Notes: generated by a model not told the origin, from the sequence alone. 64,000 bases of DNA from Cryptomeria japonica (GCF_030272615.1 NC_081413.1:188848169-188912168), one strand, 5' to 3'. Counted from the stretch's first letter, positions 12,229-25,399 are shown. Numbers and translations are program-made.

Positions 12229-12675
12229 TTTTTCAACAACGTGGGATAGCGAGTATTGCTACCTTTGTGTTATCTCGCGAGACATTCAACACTTGACCAA
12301 CATGTTGTGGGATAAGGAGAACACCATTTGATTTTCTTTAGTGTTATCCTGCACTGTCTCTTCCCTGCATTCAAACACACCACAAAACCCACAGATACAT
12401 GTGAACCAAACAACTATTGCCACATGGAAATCATGACTCTCAACCCCAACTCAGAACACGTTCACTATTGCCGATATATGGAGACAATGAATCTGGTCGA
12501 AACCCCTACAACATAACACGACTTGTTATGTGCAATTGCACAACTTAACCTGCATGTTATGCGCAACTACTATCTGCTTCTCTGCAACCTCTTGACACCC
12601 CTTGACATCATGACTGCTACTTGCTATTCTGCAACCATTTGACATCCCTTGACATCAATGACAATAATACCAACA
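12229..12675 (-). mobile_element. Left copia 5' LTR, outer part
   Basis: Continuation of the copia LTR after the nested insertion. On the minus strand it starts TGTTGGTATTATTG, comparable to the TGTTGGCATTG start of the related LTR at 63455. It shares the family's TTATGCGCAA/ATAACAC-rich segments. The boundary at 12675 is inferred from that match. Confidence 0.65.
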
Positions 12676-12934
12676 ATCAACATGCACATTATGATAGCTC
12701 TTGCCATGTCTTAATATTTGGCTTGTCAAGAAGCTTACACATGTAAGGATACAAAGGATGCATCCCTTATATGCCAAAGATAACTTGGCCTCTTCATCAA
12801 CAAAAATAAATGATGAACAAAGATGGTTGTACAAACCTTAAATATGTCTTATGCCTTATTATTTATTAGAAATACATTTCTTTGGTTTAATAAAATATTA
12901 GCATTATGTGGGCCTTAAAAAATAGAGTGAAAAG
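12676..12934. other. Spacer between two LTR elements
   Basis: I see nothing recognisable in this short AT-rich spacer. It ends in AAAAG, an imperfect copy of the AAAAT that follows the next element. Confidence 0.5.
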
Positions 12935-13914
12935 TGTAGACACCTAAAATTAATTAAATCAATATTTAATTAATTTAAGCTTGTCAACATAATTAATTGA
13001 TTTAATTGTGTTATCCTTGTTATTCTCAGTGTTAATTAAATTTAATTTAATCAACCCTGTCACTATAGTCCAATAATTAATTTATCGATAAATTAACTAT
13101 TTCCCTATTCTTCCAAAGGCACCTCAACCATTATTTCCTCTAAACCCACTCAGTTGATTAATTTTAATTAATTAACCTAATCATGTGATTTCTACAAATC
13201 ATTTTTTCCCAATCCCCACTCAGCCTAATTAATTCCTCTAGAATATCTGATAATCCCACTTATCATTATTCTCCAATTTTAATTTTCCCCACTCATGTCA
13301 CATCAATCTTGAACCTCTCAAAGAAATTCAAATTTCTTTGAATCCCCCTATGCATCCGCACTTTGAAATTCAAATTTCTTTCCCCCGCTTTTTTCCCAAG
13401 GAATTTTATATTCCTTTTTATTTCTCCAATGCATCCTTGATCCATGTCCACTATTTTGAATCAATCTTATCCCTTCATAAGCAAATCAATCTTGGCCCTC
13501 CAATGGCCTCCTCCAATCTATAAATTGGAGCATCTTTCCTTCTCAAAAAAAGGGGAGTCTTTCATTCTTCTATCATCATGCTCCTAATTTCTCCTCTCAT
13601 CTCCCTCTATCACATTTTTATTATTTTCTCATAGTCCTCTATCAAACCCTTATTATCCATATCCATCTATCCTTGATCAAAATCCAAATCCTTAATCCAT
13701 CTATCTTGTTGAGCATTCGAGAGCAATCCACATCTACAACGAGCAAAGAGAAAATCAAGTGGAGCATCAGAGGGGCACCTTCACTTCATCAAGCTCAATT
13801 CGAGGGAGAAGACAAGTTTGTGAAGGTATACTTGGTTTTTGTGTTTTGAATGCTTTTATGCTTATTGTTTGATCATCTAACCATTTCATCCCCTCACTTG
13901 CTTTTGCCCCTCCA
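12935..13914 (+). repeat. 5' LTR of the LARD-type element
   Basis: 980-bp LTR. It contains a TATA box (CTATAAAT, 13518-13525) and the doubled AAATTCAAATTTCTTT segment. It differs from its partner by many substitutions and a 13-bp indel just before the TATA box, so the insertion is older than the gag-only element nearby. Confidence 0.88.
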
Positions 13915-13917
13915 TTT

Positions 13918-13936
13918 TGGCACGCCCAGTGGGACC
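13918..13936 (+). promoter_or_regulatory. Primer-binding site candidate
   Basis: TGGCACGCCCAGTGGGACC begins three bases after the LTR end. Position and TGG start fit a tRNA primer site. The tRNA is not identified. Confidence 0.6.
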
Positions 13937-13984
13937 CACATCCCTAATTTAATGATTTTTGTGAAGTTTTTGTAAGTTTTTAGT

Positions 13985-14600
13985 TGCAGTTATCAGATTA
14001 GCATGAGCGACACCACTTTGGCGCGAGTGATACGGGTTCGACGTGTGTGCACGTGCTTTAGTGTGTCTAGTTCAAATTCAAATTTTCCTAACTTGCCTTT
14101 TTGCAGGTCTGTTGATTAGCGTGTCCACTTGTGACTCATCTTTATTTCCTCTTCTGTTTAGATTTGTAGTTATCCAGTTTTTCTTTTTTTTAATCAATAA
14201 CTAAAAACACATTAAAAAGGCCAAATAACTCAAAAAAAAGCTTCTAGTTAATTTGTGTTTTTATCTAGTTTTATTTTTATAAGCACCGCTTCAGCACGAG
14301 CGCTCTGCAGATAGCGCAAGCATTTTAAATATATTCTGCCACTTTTTGAAATTTGAATTTTCAAATTTGCTGCTAATTGTTAACTTACTTTTTTGTTTTG
14401 GCGCCCGCGCTCACGCTTCGGCGCGACCGATCACAGGTATAATCTGTGTCTTTTTGGAGTTTTACAGTTTTTTTGCATTTTCTTATTCAAGCATTCGGGT
14501 CTCAATTTAGTGCGTACGCATACGTTTCAGCGCCTGCACATGCGCTTCAATGCGACTATCTGTAGAATAGCATGAGCATTGTTTCTGCAGAGTTTTGTCT
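13985..14600 (+). repeat. Diverged GCGC-rich leader repeats
   Basis: In an AT-rich leader, at least four short patches (about 14005-14060, 14280-14330, 14400-14440 and 14510-14580) repeat a theme of CGCTTCRGCGCGA followed by TCWGTAGATAGC/ATAGCATGAGCA. They look like decayed tandem units in the untranslated leader. No coding function is visible. Confidence 0.4.
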
Positions 14601-15419
14601 ATTGATCAGATTTTTGAGTTTTGCAAGTCTTATCCGAGCAGTCCAAGACACAATTTTAGACTACTAATCTGGTTTTTTGCAGGACGTTGTGTAGAAGACC
14701 AAATTTTCACTAAATTAGTCTTGTGTATTTGTTTTCTAGATAGATAACATTTGAATTTGGGTCTTAAAATTAACCACTTATCTTTCGTGTCTTGTTTTCA
14801 TTTTTGCTTGCATGCTTTTCTACCCTTAGCGAGCCTGCCCTCCCAATTTGCCTGGCACACTAGCACATGCATTGGTGAGAGGGGAATGAGCCAAGTGAGT
14901 ACGACCGAACCCGAGCATTCCAACTCACTATAATAAAATCACCTTTTGAGATGAAAATCTCGGGGGACAGAGCTATTTGAGGTTATACTCATATCAAGCA
15001 CTTTGTAGGGCCCTTGAGGTCTAAATAACGCTTGCGTGACTACCATTGTGCTTGGTAATTTGTAGGTCTATAGACCTCAATTGTGTTTGCATGACTACAA
15101 AGGGTAGTCTTTGAATGGAAACCCTTACTAAGAACCCTAGGAATAGAAACTACCCAGTTCACCTCCGAAAGGTGGATAATCTTTGTGCAAGGGAGATAGT
15201 AACTCCCCCAAGAGACTTGCCATTTCATGCCCCCATTAGCATTTAGAGTAGACTAATCCGACATTGAGAATCCATTGCGTGAGACTCAATGACCGTATTC
15301 TGATTAGCTATTGGGCATGTACCTGAGTCAGTAAGTAAAGGTTTTCCTCCTCAACCAACTTCCTAGGATAACACGCTATGTTTGGATTCTCTATTTGCGT
15401 CAGTGGCCAACGTGTATTC

Positions 15420-18400
15420 ATTGCTTGATATCTCTTGCCAATTCCATCCTTCCTCAAACCAATCAATCCTCCCTCTTTCCAAATTCCATCTTGTCATCAT
15501 AAAATCCCTAATCCATTTCTATCTATCCAGGCAATTCTCCAATCCCCAATCCACTTTCATCCATCCAGACAATCATCCTTCCTCAACCAACATTTTTGTC
15601 CAAATCATTCATCTGACTTTGGGTAGCCTTCCCCTTTCTTCTTCCTATTATCTATCCATTCTTCCATAATCATTCTCCTTCCAATCCAATCAAATCTCCA
15701 AAATTCCAATCAATCCATCTTTCTAATCTGGTAATCCAATCACCCATCAATCAATCATCCCCCAATCAATCAATCAACCTCATCCTAAGGTTGACACTTT
15801 ATGAAAATTTAATTTAGACTTTTATCTTTAATCAATCAATCAATTGACTTTTGTACTTAGGAAAGAATCTCCCCCAAGTACCTTTGCCTAATCATTTTGG
15901 GTTGATCAAAACCCTAATCCTTTTACCCTCTTTTTCTTAGGAATGTAAGGCTACGCTAAGTAGAAGAAGGTTTGATCATTATCCTAAGGTCTAAATTTTT
16001 ACTTAGCTTGGTTGTCACCTTGCTTGTGGTCCACATCATCAATTCCCATCTAAGTCCTAATCTAGGGACTAGGTGTCATCCTAATCCAAGGACCAATCCA
16101 ATCAAATCCAGTCCAATCAAATCAAGCCCAATCCAATCTAAAAAATCAAATCAAATCCAATAAATCCTCAATCCAATCCGAATTTGCTAAGTCATCGTCC
16201 TCATCTTCATCCAACATCACCATATTTCAAACATGGCTACCCAAAGTTTACATCCAAACTTCAAGGCTTGGTATGAGCAAATGCTCATGGAAGTTCATGG
16301 ACCACCTCAACCTACCTACCAATTCAATCCCATAACCTCCCATCCATTTATCATATCCCCATCCATTTCATCTCAACACACTATATCCAATCCCAATCTA
16401 TATCATATCTTTAATCCTTCCTCTACCTTTGACAAGGGAAATCCATCTTATTCCCCATCTATATCTTCATACTATCCCTCATCCGCATACCCCTCTAATC
16501 CAATATGTATACCTCCATCTACCCTCCCATCCACATCCCAATCCCCATCTTTTTACAACACCTTCATTACCTCTACTTCCCATCCAAATCCTTTACTCCA
16601 TAGTCCTCCAAGCCTTAATCCTAATCCCCCAATCCATAATCCCAATCCTCCATCTAATCCTAATCCTCCAAGTTCATCATTCATGATCTTATCCAAGACA
16701 TGCTAGCAAAGGAGAAAAAATCCCCTTCTTGAAATCAAGTTACCTCATGTTTTTAAGTCCTCCATCCACCTCAATCACCTCCACCTCAAAAAAAATCCCA
16801 ATCCCCCACACCTCATGATACCCCCATTCCTCCATCTACTCACATCGAAGCTTCTGTATCCTCCTCCATCACACCACCCCCACAACCCCGAACATGCCAA
16901 GGACTTGCTCCAAAGCATGCTAGCATAGAATCCTCTCCATCTCATGATGCATCTCCCTCCACTCCATCTAATGATCCCATCCCATCCACTTCCTCTCATG
17001 ATAATATGACTCCTCTTTCATCTCATGATACCCTCCCTAGTCAAGATCAAAGGATCCCTTCATAGATCCATGTCATGATCCCAATCCATCTCACACTCTC
17101 GATCCTCCACATAATCCTGATCCTCCGCATAATCACGATCCCCCACATGAACCTAATCCTCCTCTAGATCCCATCACTCCCATCCAAGTTGTCTGTCTTC
17201 AAGCGCCTACAACTCCTTCCACATCCCACCCCCTCAAAATGGACTCGCATCTTGTTTCCGAAATAATAAGTATCCTATTGGGAAAATAAATGCTCAAGAT
17301 GTTGGTACATCTCCTATTTCTCCTAAATCCAAAATCCCTTCATATAAATCAAAATCCCACCATCCCTCATCATCCACATCCATCTTAGGACCCTATGTTC
17401 CAAAGCTAAATCCTCCATTCCTTCCATCCATTTTGGGTCCTTACATCCCTCCATCCACTATCCCTAAGCGAGATCAACAACAACATACATTCTTGAATCC
17501 CTTCCAACATTCTCCCTCCACCATCCCATCCATAAAATCCATCAACCCTTCATCCTCATGCACCCATCCCATTGCTATTGGAGGCAATTTGGATGCCCAA
17601 TCTAAAAAGCATAAAGCTCAAAATCCACAAAAATCAAAGGATCAACATGTACCCTCAAAATGACATGCTCAAAAGAAAAATATGATCCGAAAGAAAGGAC
17701 AATCCAAAAGGCCGCAAAGGCCCCAAAAGAAAGAAGAAAAAACTATGTGGATTCCTAAGATACTTCTAGAAGCAGAACAATCAAAATTGGCATCCAAACT
17801 TGCTAATCCAAAAGCTCCATCCATTCATAAGTCCTCCAATCCTCCATCTAACACTCCTCCATCTTTAAAATCCATTTTGGGTCCTTATGTCCCAAAATCC
17901 ACCATCCCAACTCCATCATCCCCTTCTTCTATTTTGGTTCTTCATGTCCCAAAATCCACACTTTATCCTCCATCTAATTCAAAACCCTATCCTCCACTAC
18001 TCCACCACCCTTCAAGGTGTGTGCCAATTTTGATCTTCCACAAATTTTTTAAAACCCCATCCATTATCCACCATCCATTTTGTACAATCCCATTCCGTTA
18101 GTCAATTCCTTTGTAAATCCTTATCTTCCATCCCCTATCCATTTCATCTCCCCAATTATTGTAACAAACATCTACGAGCATACCTCTAGTTCAAAGAAAT
18201 ACTAAGGGATACCATCCATGGAACTAGATGCTTGAGTCCTCCCTTCTTCCTTCACACATCCACTATCTTCCATATCCACTTATCCTCATCTTTATCAATC
18301 CAAAAAATAGAAATAAAAAATTAGAAAAAGTAAAGAAAAATCATTTCATAAACAATGGTGAAAACTACTTCTTGTGGCACCTTGGGTAAGTACCATGATG

Positions 18401-19990
18401 AAAAATTGGCAAACAAGCATCATGTGTAATGCCCCCTCTTGCACTCTACACTTGGGGGCAAGCTTCATCCATGTTATCCTACCATCTTTATTATCCATAT
18501 CTCTTATCCTTTATCCACCTCCTATTTGCATCCATCCTTCTTTACTATCTTTGATCTTGACTATCCTATCCATATCCTCCATCGAATATTCCCTCATCCT
18601 ATCCAAATCCATCATCCATTCCTATGTTTGATCTTGATCAATATAGAGGTAAAATAACATTTTTGCATGCTTTGGAAAGTACAAGCCTTAAAAGCTCTAT
18701 CCATCCATATCCATTACACATTATCCTTCCATCTCATACATCTTTATCCACCATCCTTACATCCTTAATTCTACTACCTCTAGTGTGGGGCATTCCACTC
18801 CTTTGCAACATAGTCCTTGGGTCTCCATCATCCTACCCTCCATCCTTTATTCCTCCATATCCTATCCATATCCATCCACTCAATTCATCTATCTCCTATC
18901 CAAACAATATCTCCCTCCATTCATCCATCAAACCTTGGTTCTCCCTTGTCATTGGTTCCAGTCCATCTATCCTATATCCACCAATCCACCCCATCCTATC
19001 CAATTATATTTTTAATCCAATCCTATCTCATCCAATCATATTCTCCATCTCTTCCAATTCAATCATTAATCCCATCCCCAATCCTATCCTACTCAATCAT
19101 CCATCCCCCTTTTCATCCTATCTAATCATTTATCCTTCTTCCATCCTATCCAATCCATCAAACTGAGCTTTTCCCATCTACCTGAGCTTACATTGACTTG
19201 TGCCTAATCCAAACACCCATCCATATTGTGATAATCAAATCCAAGCAACAATCCTCTCATCTGCAGACCTTGCACATCCAACTTGCCTTTTGCCAATCAT
19301 CAACCTGTATCCAAATCCATCACCTGCCCATCGGAATGCATCCTTCCCTAGTTCAACAATTTATCCAAATCCATGTCCTACTATTTGCAAGAGATACCAG
19401 TTGGTCATGTGCATGTTGTTTGCATGATTGAGATTTTCGCTCTAATTTTTATCTTGTGTTCCACGACTATACTTGTTCAGGACTGCCTTGATCATCCTAT
19501 ATCTTGGTATGTCTTGGTTGGTGTATAATGGGGCATAGTTTTTATGGTATGGTGTGTTTGAAGGTTTTCCTTGTACGAACTGATAACCCTACGTTAGTGT
19601 TTATAAACACTTGCATTGTTGTGTGCAAGAGATTCCCGTTTGTCTGAGCATCAGTTCATGCCTTAGATCTTCATATCATCCTGGTTCTTATAATCAGTGG
19701 TGTAGACTATCCATGACAATATCAAACCAAGGTTTGCTCTCTATATTTTCTCAACAAGAAATCCCATCCATTTATCATTTCTTTATCTCATTTCATTCAC
19801 AAGACTCCAATCCATCCATTCCTCTTTCCCTCTTCATCACTCTCATTCTTTTATCACCTCGTCTTCTCATCCATTTTGAGAGCACACCCATGTTCTTTGA
19901 ACCCGCATGTCCTCTCAAGGGGGCATATAACTAATTCCTCGTCATCCTTCCTCCTCATCATTCTTCCTCATCTTATGACTGGGGCATCAT
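15420..19990 (+). repeat. Pyrimidine-rich CCATCC/AATCC low-complexity domain
   Basis: For about 4.5 kb the plus strand is dominated by irregular CCATCC, TCCATC, AATCC and TATCC words, with few G residues. The strand asymmetry ends close to the purine tract and 3' LTR. Open frames inside it (for example 18624-19166) are Ser/Pro/Ile/His-rich and appear in several frames at once, as expected from composition alone. Confidence 0.75.
16233..16706 (+). CDS. Hypothetical Pro/Ser/Asn-rich ORF (157 aa), possible gag relic
   Basis: The frame starts MATQSLHPNFKAWYEQMLMEVHG, a non-repetitive N-terminus. It then becomes a degenerate Asn-Pro/Ser-Pro repeat ending in NPNPPSNPNPP. The first 25 residues could be the start of the element's original gag, since the position, about 2.3 kb into the element, is plausible. 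I cannot match it to a family. Basic fragments at 17433-18101 (KKGQSKRPQRPQKKEEK) may be later parts of the same decayed frame. Translation is not supported by anything else visible. Confidence 0.25.
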   Translation: MATQSLHPNFKAWYEQMLMEVHGPPQPTYQFNPITSHPFIISPSISSQHTISNPNLYHIFNPSSTFDKGNPSYSPSISSYYPSSAYPSNPICIPPSTLPSTSQSPSFYNTFITSTSHPNPLLHSPPSLNPNPPIHNPNPPSNPNPPSSSFMILSKTC

Positions 19991-20079
19991 GCTACTAGTC
20001 CTTATCCTTTTCTTCCACTATGTTTTATTCTTCTTTGATATAACATCACTTCATGACCCTATATCAAAGAGGGGAAAAA

Positions 20080-21049
20080 TGTAGACATCTAAAATTAATT
20101 AAATCAATATTTAATTAATTTAAGTCTGTCAACATAATTAATTGATTTAATTGTGTTATCCCTGTTCTTCTCAGTGTTAATTAAATCTAATTTAATTAAT
20201 CTTGTCACTATAGTCCAATAATTAATTTATCAATAAATTAATTATTGGACTATTCTTCTAAAGTCACCTCAACCATTATTTCCTCTAAACCCACTTAGTT
20301 AATTAATTTTAATTAATTAACCTAATCATGTGATTTCTACAAATCATTTTTTCCTAATCCCCACTCAGCCTAATTAATTCTTCTAGAATCTCTCATAATC
20401 CCACTTATCATTATTCTCCAATTTTAAATTCCCCCACTCATGTCACATCAATCTTGAACCTCTCAAAGAAATTCAAATTTCTTTGAATCCCCCTACGCAT
20501 CCTCACTTTGAAATTCAAATTTCTTTCCCCCCCTTTTTTCCCAAGGAATTTTATATTCCTTTTTATTTCTCTAATGCATCCTTGATTCATGTCCACTATC
20601 TTGAATCAATCTTAGCCCTTCATAAGCAAATCAATCTTGTCCCTCCAATCTATAAATTGGAGCATCTTTCCTTCTCAAAAAAAAGGGGAGTCTTCCATTC
20701 TTCTATCATCATGCTGCTAGTTTCTCCTCTCATCTCCCTATATCACATTTTTATTATTTTCTCATAGTCCTCTATCAAAACCTTGTTATCCATATCCATC
20801 TATCCTTGATCCAAATCCAAATCCTTAATCCATCTATCTTGTTGAGCATTCGAGAGCAATCCACATCTACAATGAGCAAAGAGAAAATCAAGTGGAGCAT
20901 CAAAGGGGCGCCTTCACTTCATCAAGCTCAATCCGAGGGAGAAGACAAGTTTGTGAGGGTATACTTGGTTTTTGTGTTTTGAATGCTTTTATGATTATTG
21001 TTTGATCATCTAACCATTTCATCCCCTCACTCACTTTTGCCTCTCTCCA
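20080..21049 (+). repeat. 3' LTR of the LARD-type element
   Basis: 970-bp partner of 12935-13914, with the TATA box kept at 20650-20657. Confidence 0.88.
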
Positions 21050-21054
21050 AAAAT

Positions 21055-23571
21055 ATTGGCAACCTTATTGCATTCACCAAAGTAGTGAATAAAACAAATA
21101 TCTTTGAAGGACTTGTAGACCATAGTAGCATTATACTTAATGGCAATGGCATGAAAAACTGAAGTATAAATGGAATTTAATTATGGTTTCAAATGAAAAG
21201 ATCATAACAAATGAAGAAACACTAAAGTAGTCATTAAAACATGGAAATAAAATTGCAATTGTTATGTCATGCCATAAAGAGTAATTAAAAAGAGAAACAA
21301 ATTGTAAACATCAATTATAAGACATAAATGAAGATTCAATGTTACTATAGATAAAGTATTAATAATTAAAAAAATTAACTATAGCTCATAGATTAAAATT
21401 TGTTGATTTTTTTTTCCTCAAAGTCAGTTTTACATCAAGCCTTCGAATCACACTCGTTGATTACCGTCAGAATTGTAATCTTTCTCATCCTAATTATGAA
21501 TTAGGGAGTTTGATTTCTAGCGTTGATGCAATACTCAATGCACAATAGTTTACAAAAGCCTTTTACAATAATTCATGGACATAAATGTTCATTACAAATT
21601 AAAACTAGCCGAATTTTATGCCTTTTCAAGTACATAGATTGCATTATCACTTAAGTAATAGAAAATGGTTGTGGCTACTTTAAATATGTTTAAAAATATT
21701 ATAAGGTTACTCTACTCTTCAACTTTTTAGAAGAGAAAGATAATTGTTTATCTTCATTCTAGATTTAAATTTTTAATGATTACTGTTTGATAGTTTCTTA
21801 GAGATAGTTTATTTTTTATTTTTTTAAATATTAGGCACAATGTGGCACTGTACTCGTAGTATCCTCATGTAGGTTAAAGTTTTGATGTGTTGTGAACTCT
21901 ATATCATAACCTTTGGTTATAGTTCCCATAATTTTTGTAACCATTGCAATCGTTTGTAAATTTCCTTATTAATCAAAACGTCATCTTCATTTGTCCATGT
22001 ATTTGAGATGTGGTACATAAGATGAAAGATTTTATATCTAGCCATGCAACAACTAGAATCTAGATTCTTATAAGTTATAAGTAAATGAATGTTGTTTCTG
22101 GCATCTCGTCTAGCAGGATTCATTTTGTATTTGAATAGAAATAAAACAAACAAACATACCGGCCAGATAAAAAGTAAAATGGAAATCAATTTTCACAGTT
22201 TTAAAAGTTTTCATGGTTGAATCACAATATGCAACCCTAACTTAGATGTGAGGGAATTTTCCATTTACGATGCTGACTCTTTCTTTACAATTCTTTTGTT
22301 TATAGAACTATTTTTAAATCGACAATCTATAATTCTCGTTTGTAATTTGGCTTTATAGATTCAGTTACAGTTTTATAATAGAAGAATTGTAAAGAAAATA
22401 GAATTAATTTTTTTAAATATTTGAAAAACAATTAAATTATAATGATAAATAAATTTGTTTTAAGGTGATCAAATAATGATTGAAGTATTGAAAAATTAAA
22501 TATTAATAAATTTAAAGTAAATTTTATCTCCAACGCTACTTCATTTTAAATGATTTCAGAATGTTCTTTACAAATCTTTTTTTATTGTTTTGTTTGTGTG
22601 TCAGAGCTCTCTTTTTTAAAACTTTTGGTCTCAAGTTCTAATCTCAAAACTACATATTGCTTATTGTTGCAGATATTCTCTACAGTGAAAGAATAAATAA
22701 CATTGTTTTCATTGAAGGGCAACTACTTAATACAAAGGTATTTTACATAAAGTTTCTTTATTCTTTATTGTTACAATTTTATTCTCATTTAAGTTTTAAA
22801 TATTTATACAATATATTCCATAATATTGTACTCTCACAAGCAAAATACTACTATACATATAAAGTTTCTTTATTTTATTTTATCTTAAATTGCAAACTAT
22901 CTCCCCATACATAACCACCACCACACGTTTTTGTGCTGGAAAGCACATATAACACATTTTAATTTTTATAGTTTAACAATCCTTGTAACAACAATCATTT
23001 CGGCCTCCTATACCTCTGAAAAGGCTATATCATTTTGTCCAAACTCTATTGTCTTTCTCTCACCTCCATCAAAATCTACAACACAAACTGTTGTAAAAGA
23101 CAATCAACAATAAAAGAGTGGCTAACATATATTGTCAACAACTATAAAAAATGATCCTTCTCTACAAATAAAAACATCAATATAAAAGAGTCACAATGGT
23201 TTTGTTCTTCATATTTACAAATCCTCCTGAATCTTTTATTGATTTTTTGAGTCTTGTCTCATTGTGGATTCCTCTCTTTTATTCTTAAGGTTTTTTTCCA
23301 TTGTTGCAAAGATTTATTTGGTTTATTTTTAAGAAAAAGGTTTGCATTAAATTAAAATTTATTAACTTAAGGGTACTTTTAAAATAAAAAATAAAAAAAA
23401 CTTTTGCTATTCTTTGAAGAGTTATTTTATTTATTTAATAATTATTTTATAGTTTAGTTTTTTTAAAAATATATGTTGGTTATGATGAGTAGCCTTTTTG
23501 GTTGTTTTATACGAACTTATGCTATGTTAGATTTGTCATTTTGTGACTTAAACAGTCTGGTTGTGATGGAT
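21055..23571. other. AT-rich spacer, no gene recognised
   Basis: Strongly AT-rich sequence with short open frames only (for example 21917-22189 and 22657-22914) that show no family resemblance. I see no terminal repeats, tRNA or retrotransposon motifs. Confidence 0.5.
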
Positions 23572-24715
23572 ATTGTATACATAAAATTGGCTATGAGCAA
23601 TTAAATAAATATTTTATATTTATTTAATGATTATTCTTCTATTAAATAATTAATTTGAAAAGATTAATTTATTTAATTCATTAGTATTTAATATTATTCT
23701 ATTAATTAATTGAGTTGAAACATTTAATTAATTAATTCATTACCCTTTCTTCTAAGCCAAATAATTAAATATTTAATATTTAATTTTCATCCCTTATCAT
23801 ATTTGTGCACTATTCACTATCCTATAGTTCCATTATTAAATAATTTTATAATTATTTAATTACCACTTTCCAACTCGCCCTTCATCTCCACCTTTGCCAA
23901 CTCATCCATCATGTGGCTAATTTAAATCAATAAAATCAAATAAAAAGAAATCATTTATGACCCACTTATCTCCAACCCTTGTATTCATGAATAAAATGTG
24001 TATGTGCACATAATCTTTGAAACCTCCCTATATTTGCTCCAACACTCCTATATTCTTGGAGGAGGTTTGTCCACCTAACCCTAGTCCATATCCACTTGTT
24101 CCCCCACCCCTAAATATTTTCCAACCAATCCTAGATTCACTCAGTCTTCCCCTCAGTCAAGATGAGATGAGTGACACTTGTCTTCTCCTTCCCCCTTTCT
24201 CTCAACCTTCAGCCTCTTGCTCATAGCCATCCAAACAACAAGATTTAATCATGACCGTTGATCTCTGCCACCTAAGCTTATGCACTAAAAAATCTATAAA
24301 TAGAGGAGTTCTAGTGCATTTTGAGTCTAATGTCCAATAGTCTAAGTTAACTAGGAGTCTTAATCTTTGCATCCGTGAGTTCATTTATCTAAGCATTTTA
24401 GAGTTTTTAAGCAAATTAACATAAATCATTTTTCATAGCATTTTAGCATATTATCATATAGTTTTTGTATATCATATATCAATCCATTCCACACTTGCCA
24501 TCTTGGAAGCTACCAATGCTTGTCTGAGAGCAACATCAATCTGCAACCAAGAACAATGGGGTCAGGACACAATGAGACATAATCCATGAAGGTATAATTT
24601 GTTTTATATACTTTATTTCATGTTGTTTCATTGGTTGAAGCTTGAGTTCCTATAGCTTTTATTTTTCATGATGGACTAACAAGTTGCAGGTCAATTTTTG
24701 AAGTGAAAACTTAAG
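23572..24715 (+). repeat. LTR-like/promoter repeat, copy 1
   Basis: A segment of about 1.1 kb starting TGTATACA and ending near GAAGTGAAAACTTAAG. It aligns by eye along its whole length with 27617-28735. Shared parts are the AAATTGGCTATGA start, a series of ATTAATTAA-rich blocks, CCACTTATC, GTTGATCTCTGCCAC, a TATA box and the AACAAGTTGCAGG end. The TATA box (TCTATAAATAG, about 24289-24299) and the pyrimidine-rich AAGTTGCAG acceptor-like end suggest promoter plus first intron. Whether it is an LTR, a Helitron 5' region or a duplicated host promoter is open. Confidence 0.6.
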
Positions 24716-25019
24716 TCGACACAGATATAAGCCCTTTTGTGTTTAAAGCTATGGGGTTTTCCATCTATTAAACAACCTTATAAATGATATGATAAATCTT
24801 TTATTTTTATTTTTATCGATAACAGGTATTTCAACTGCTCTGCAACATTCCACAAACATTAGGACAATGGGGTCTCGCCCCTATAATAATAATCGCTTTT
24901 TTATGACTAGAGCTATGAACCAGTGGGGTCACAAAGGGGGACACCATCCCCATGATGAACATGTCTGAAGCATTACCACTTCCAATATTTGTCTCTTGCA
25001 ACTTATTAATCCATCACAC

Positions 25020-25205
25020 CATAAATCTCCTTATATCTCCCTTCTCCTTATCTCTCCACAAGAATCCTTATGCCTCCCTACTTATCTCTCCAATCGCCTT
25101 ATATCTCCCACTCCTTATCTCTCCACACACATCACCTTATCACTCCACAACCAACTCCTTATCGCTCCACTACATCTCCTTATCGCTCTGCATCAAAGGC
25201 CTCCC
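25020..25205 (+). repeat. Degenerate minisatellite, unit about CTCCTTATCTCTCCA
   Basis: About ten imperfect copies of a 15-25 base unit ending CTTATCKCTCCA lie in tandem. They directly adjoin the tRNA-derived segment at 25215-25395 and could be its variable 3' tail on the minus strand. Confidence 0.6.
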
Positions 25206-25214
25206 TTATCTCTC

Positions 25215-25395
25215 CGTTGGTGTAAGGCAGAGCTAAGTCGTGGCCCCTAGCAGCAATGCCCATGTGCTCCTGCGCGGGGAGTATAGCCTGTCTACGTTCG
25301 TCTGCCACCAATGCGTTAGCCTGCCGAGGGATTTGAACCAAAGACCTCCCCATTCCGGGGCTCGTGACATTACCGTCACTCTGTGGGGTGAACCC
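25215..25395 (-). repeat. Possible tRNA-derived SINE fragment
   Basis: Plus-strand 25329-25339 is the exact complement of a Pol III B box: the minus strand reads GGTTCAAATCC. It sits in a GC-rich patch that contrasts with its surroundings, and downstream on the minus strand comes the simple-repeat tail described above. I could not place a convincing A box, so a SINE is only a possibility. Confidence 0.35.
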
Positions 25396-25399
25396 TGAT

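Larger units (their letters stand above)
12935..21049 (+). mobile_element. Non-autonomous LTR retrotransposon (LARD type) with pyrimidine-rich interior
   Basis: Bounded by direct repeats at 12935-13914 and 20080-21049, both starting TGTAGACA and ending TCCA. The first LTR is followed by a primer-site candidate (TGGCACGCCCAGTGGGACC from 13918). The second is preceded by a purine tract (AAAGAGGGGAAAAA, 20066-20079). The flanks AAAAG (12930-12934) and AAAAT (21050-21054) look like a duplication with one mismatch. The interior of about 6.2 kb encodes no recognisable gag, protease, reverse transcriptase or integrase, which fits large retrotransposon derivatives that rely on an autonomous partner. 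Confidence 0.85.

Noticed and set aside
18374-19431. Several overlapping Ser/His/Ile-rich ORFs
   Set aside because: Produced by the CCATCC-like composition, open in multiple frames at once, with no domain.
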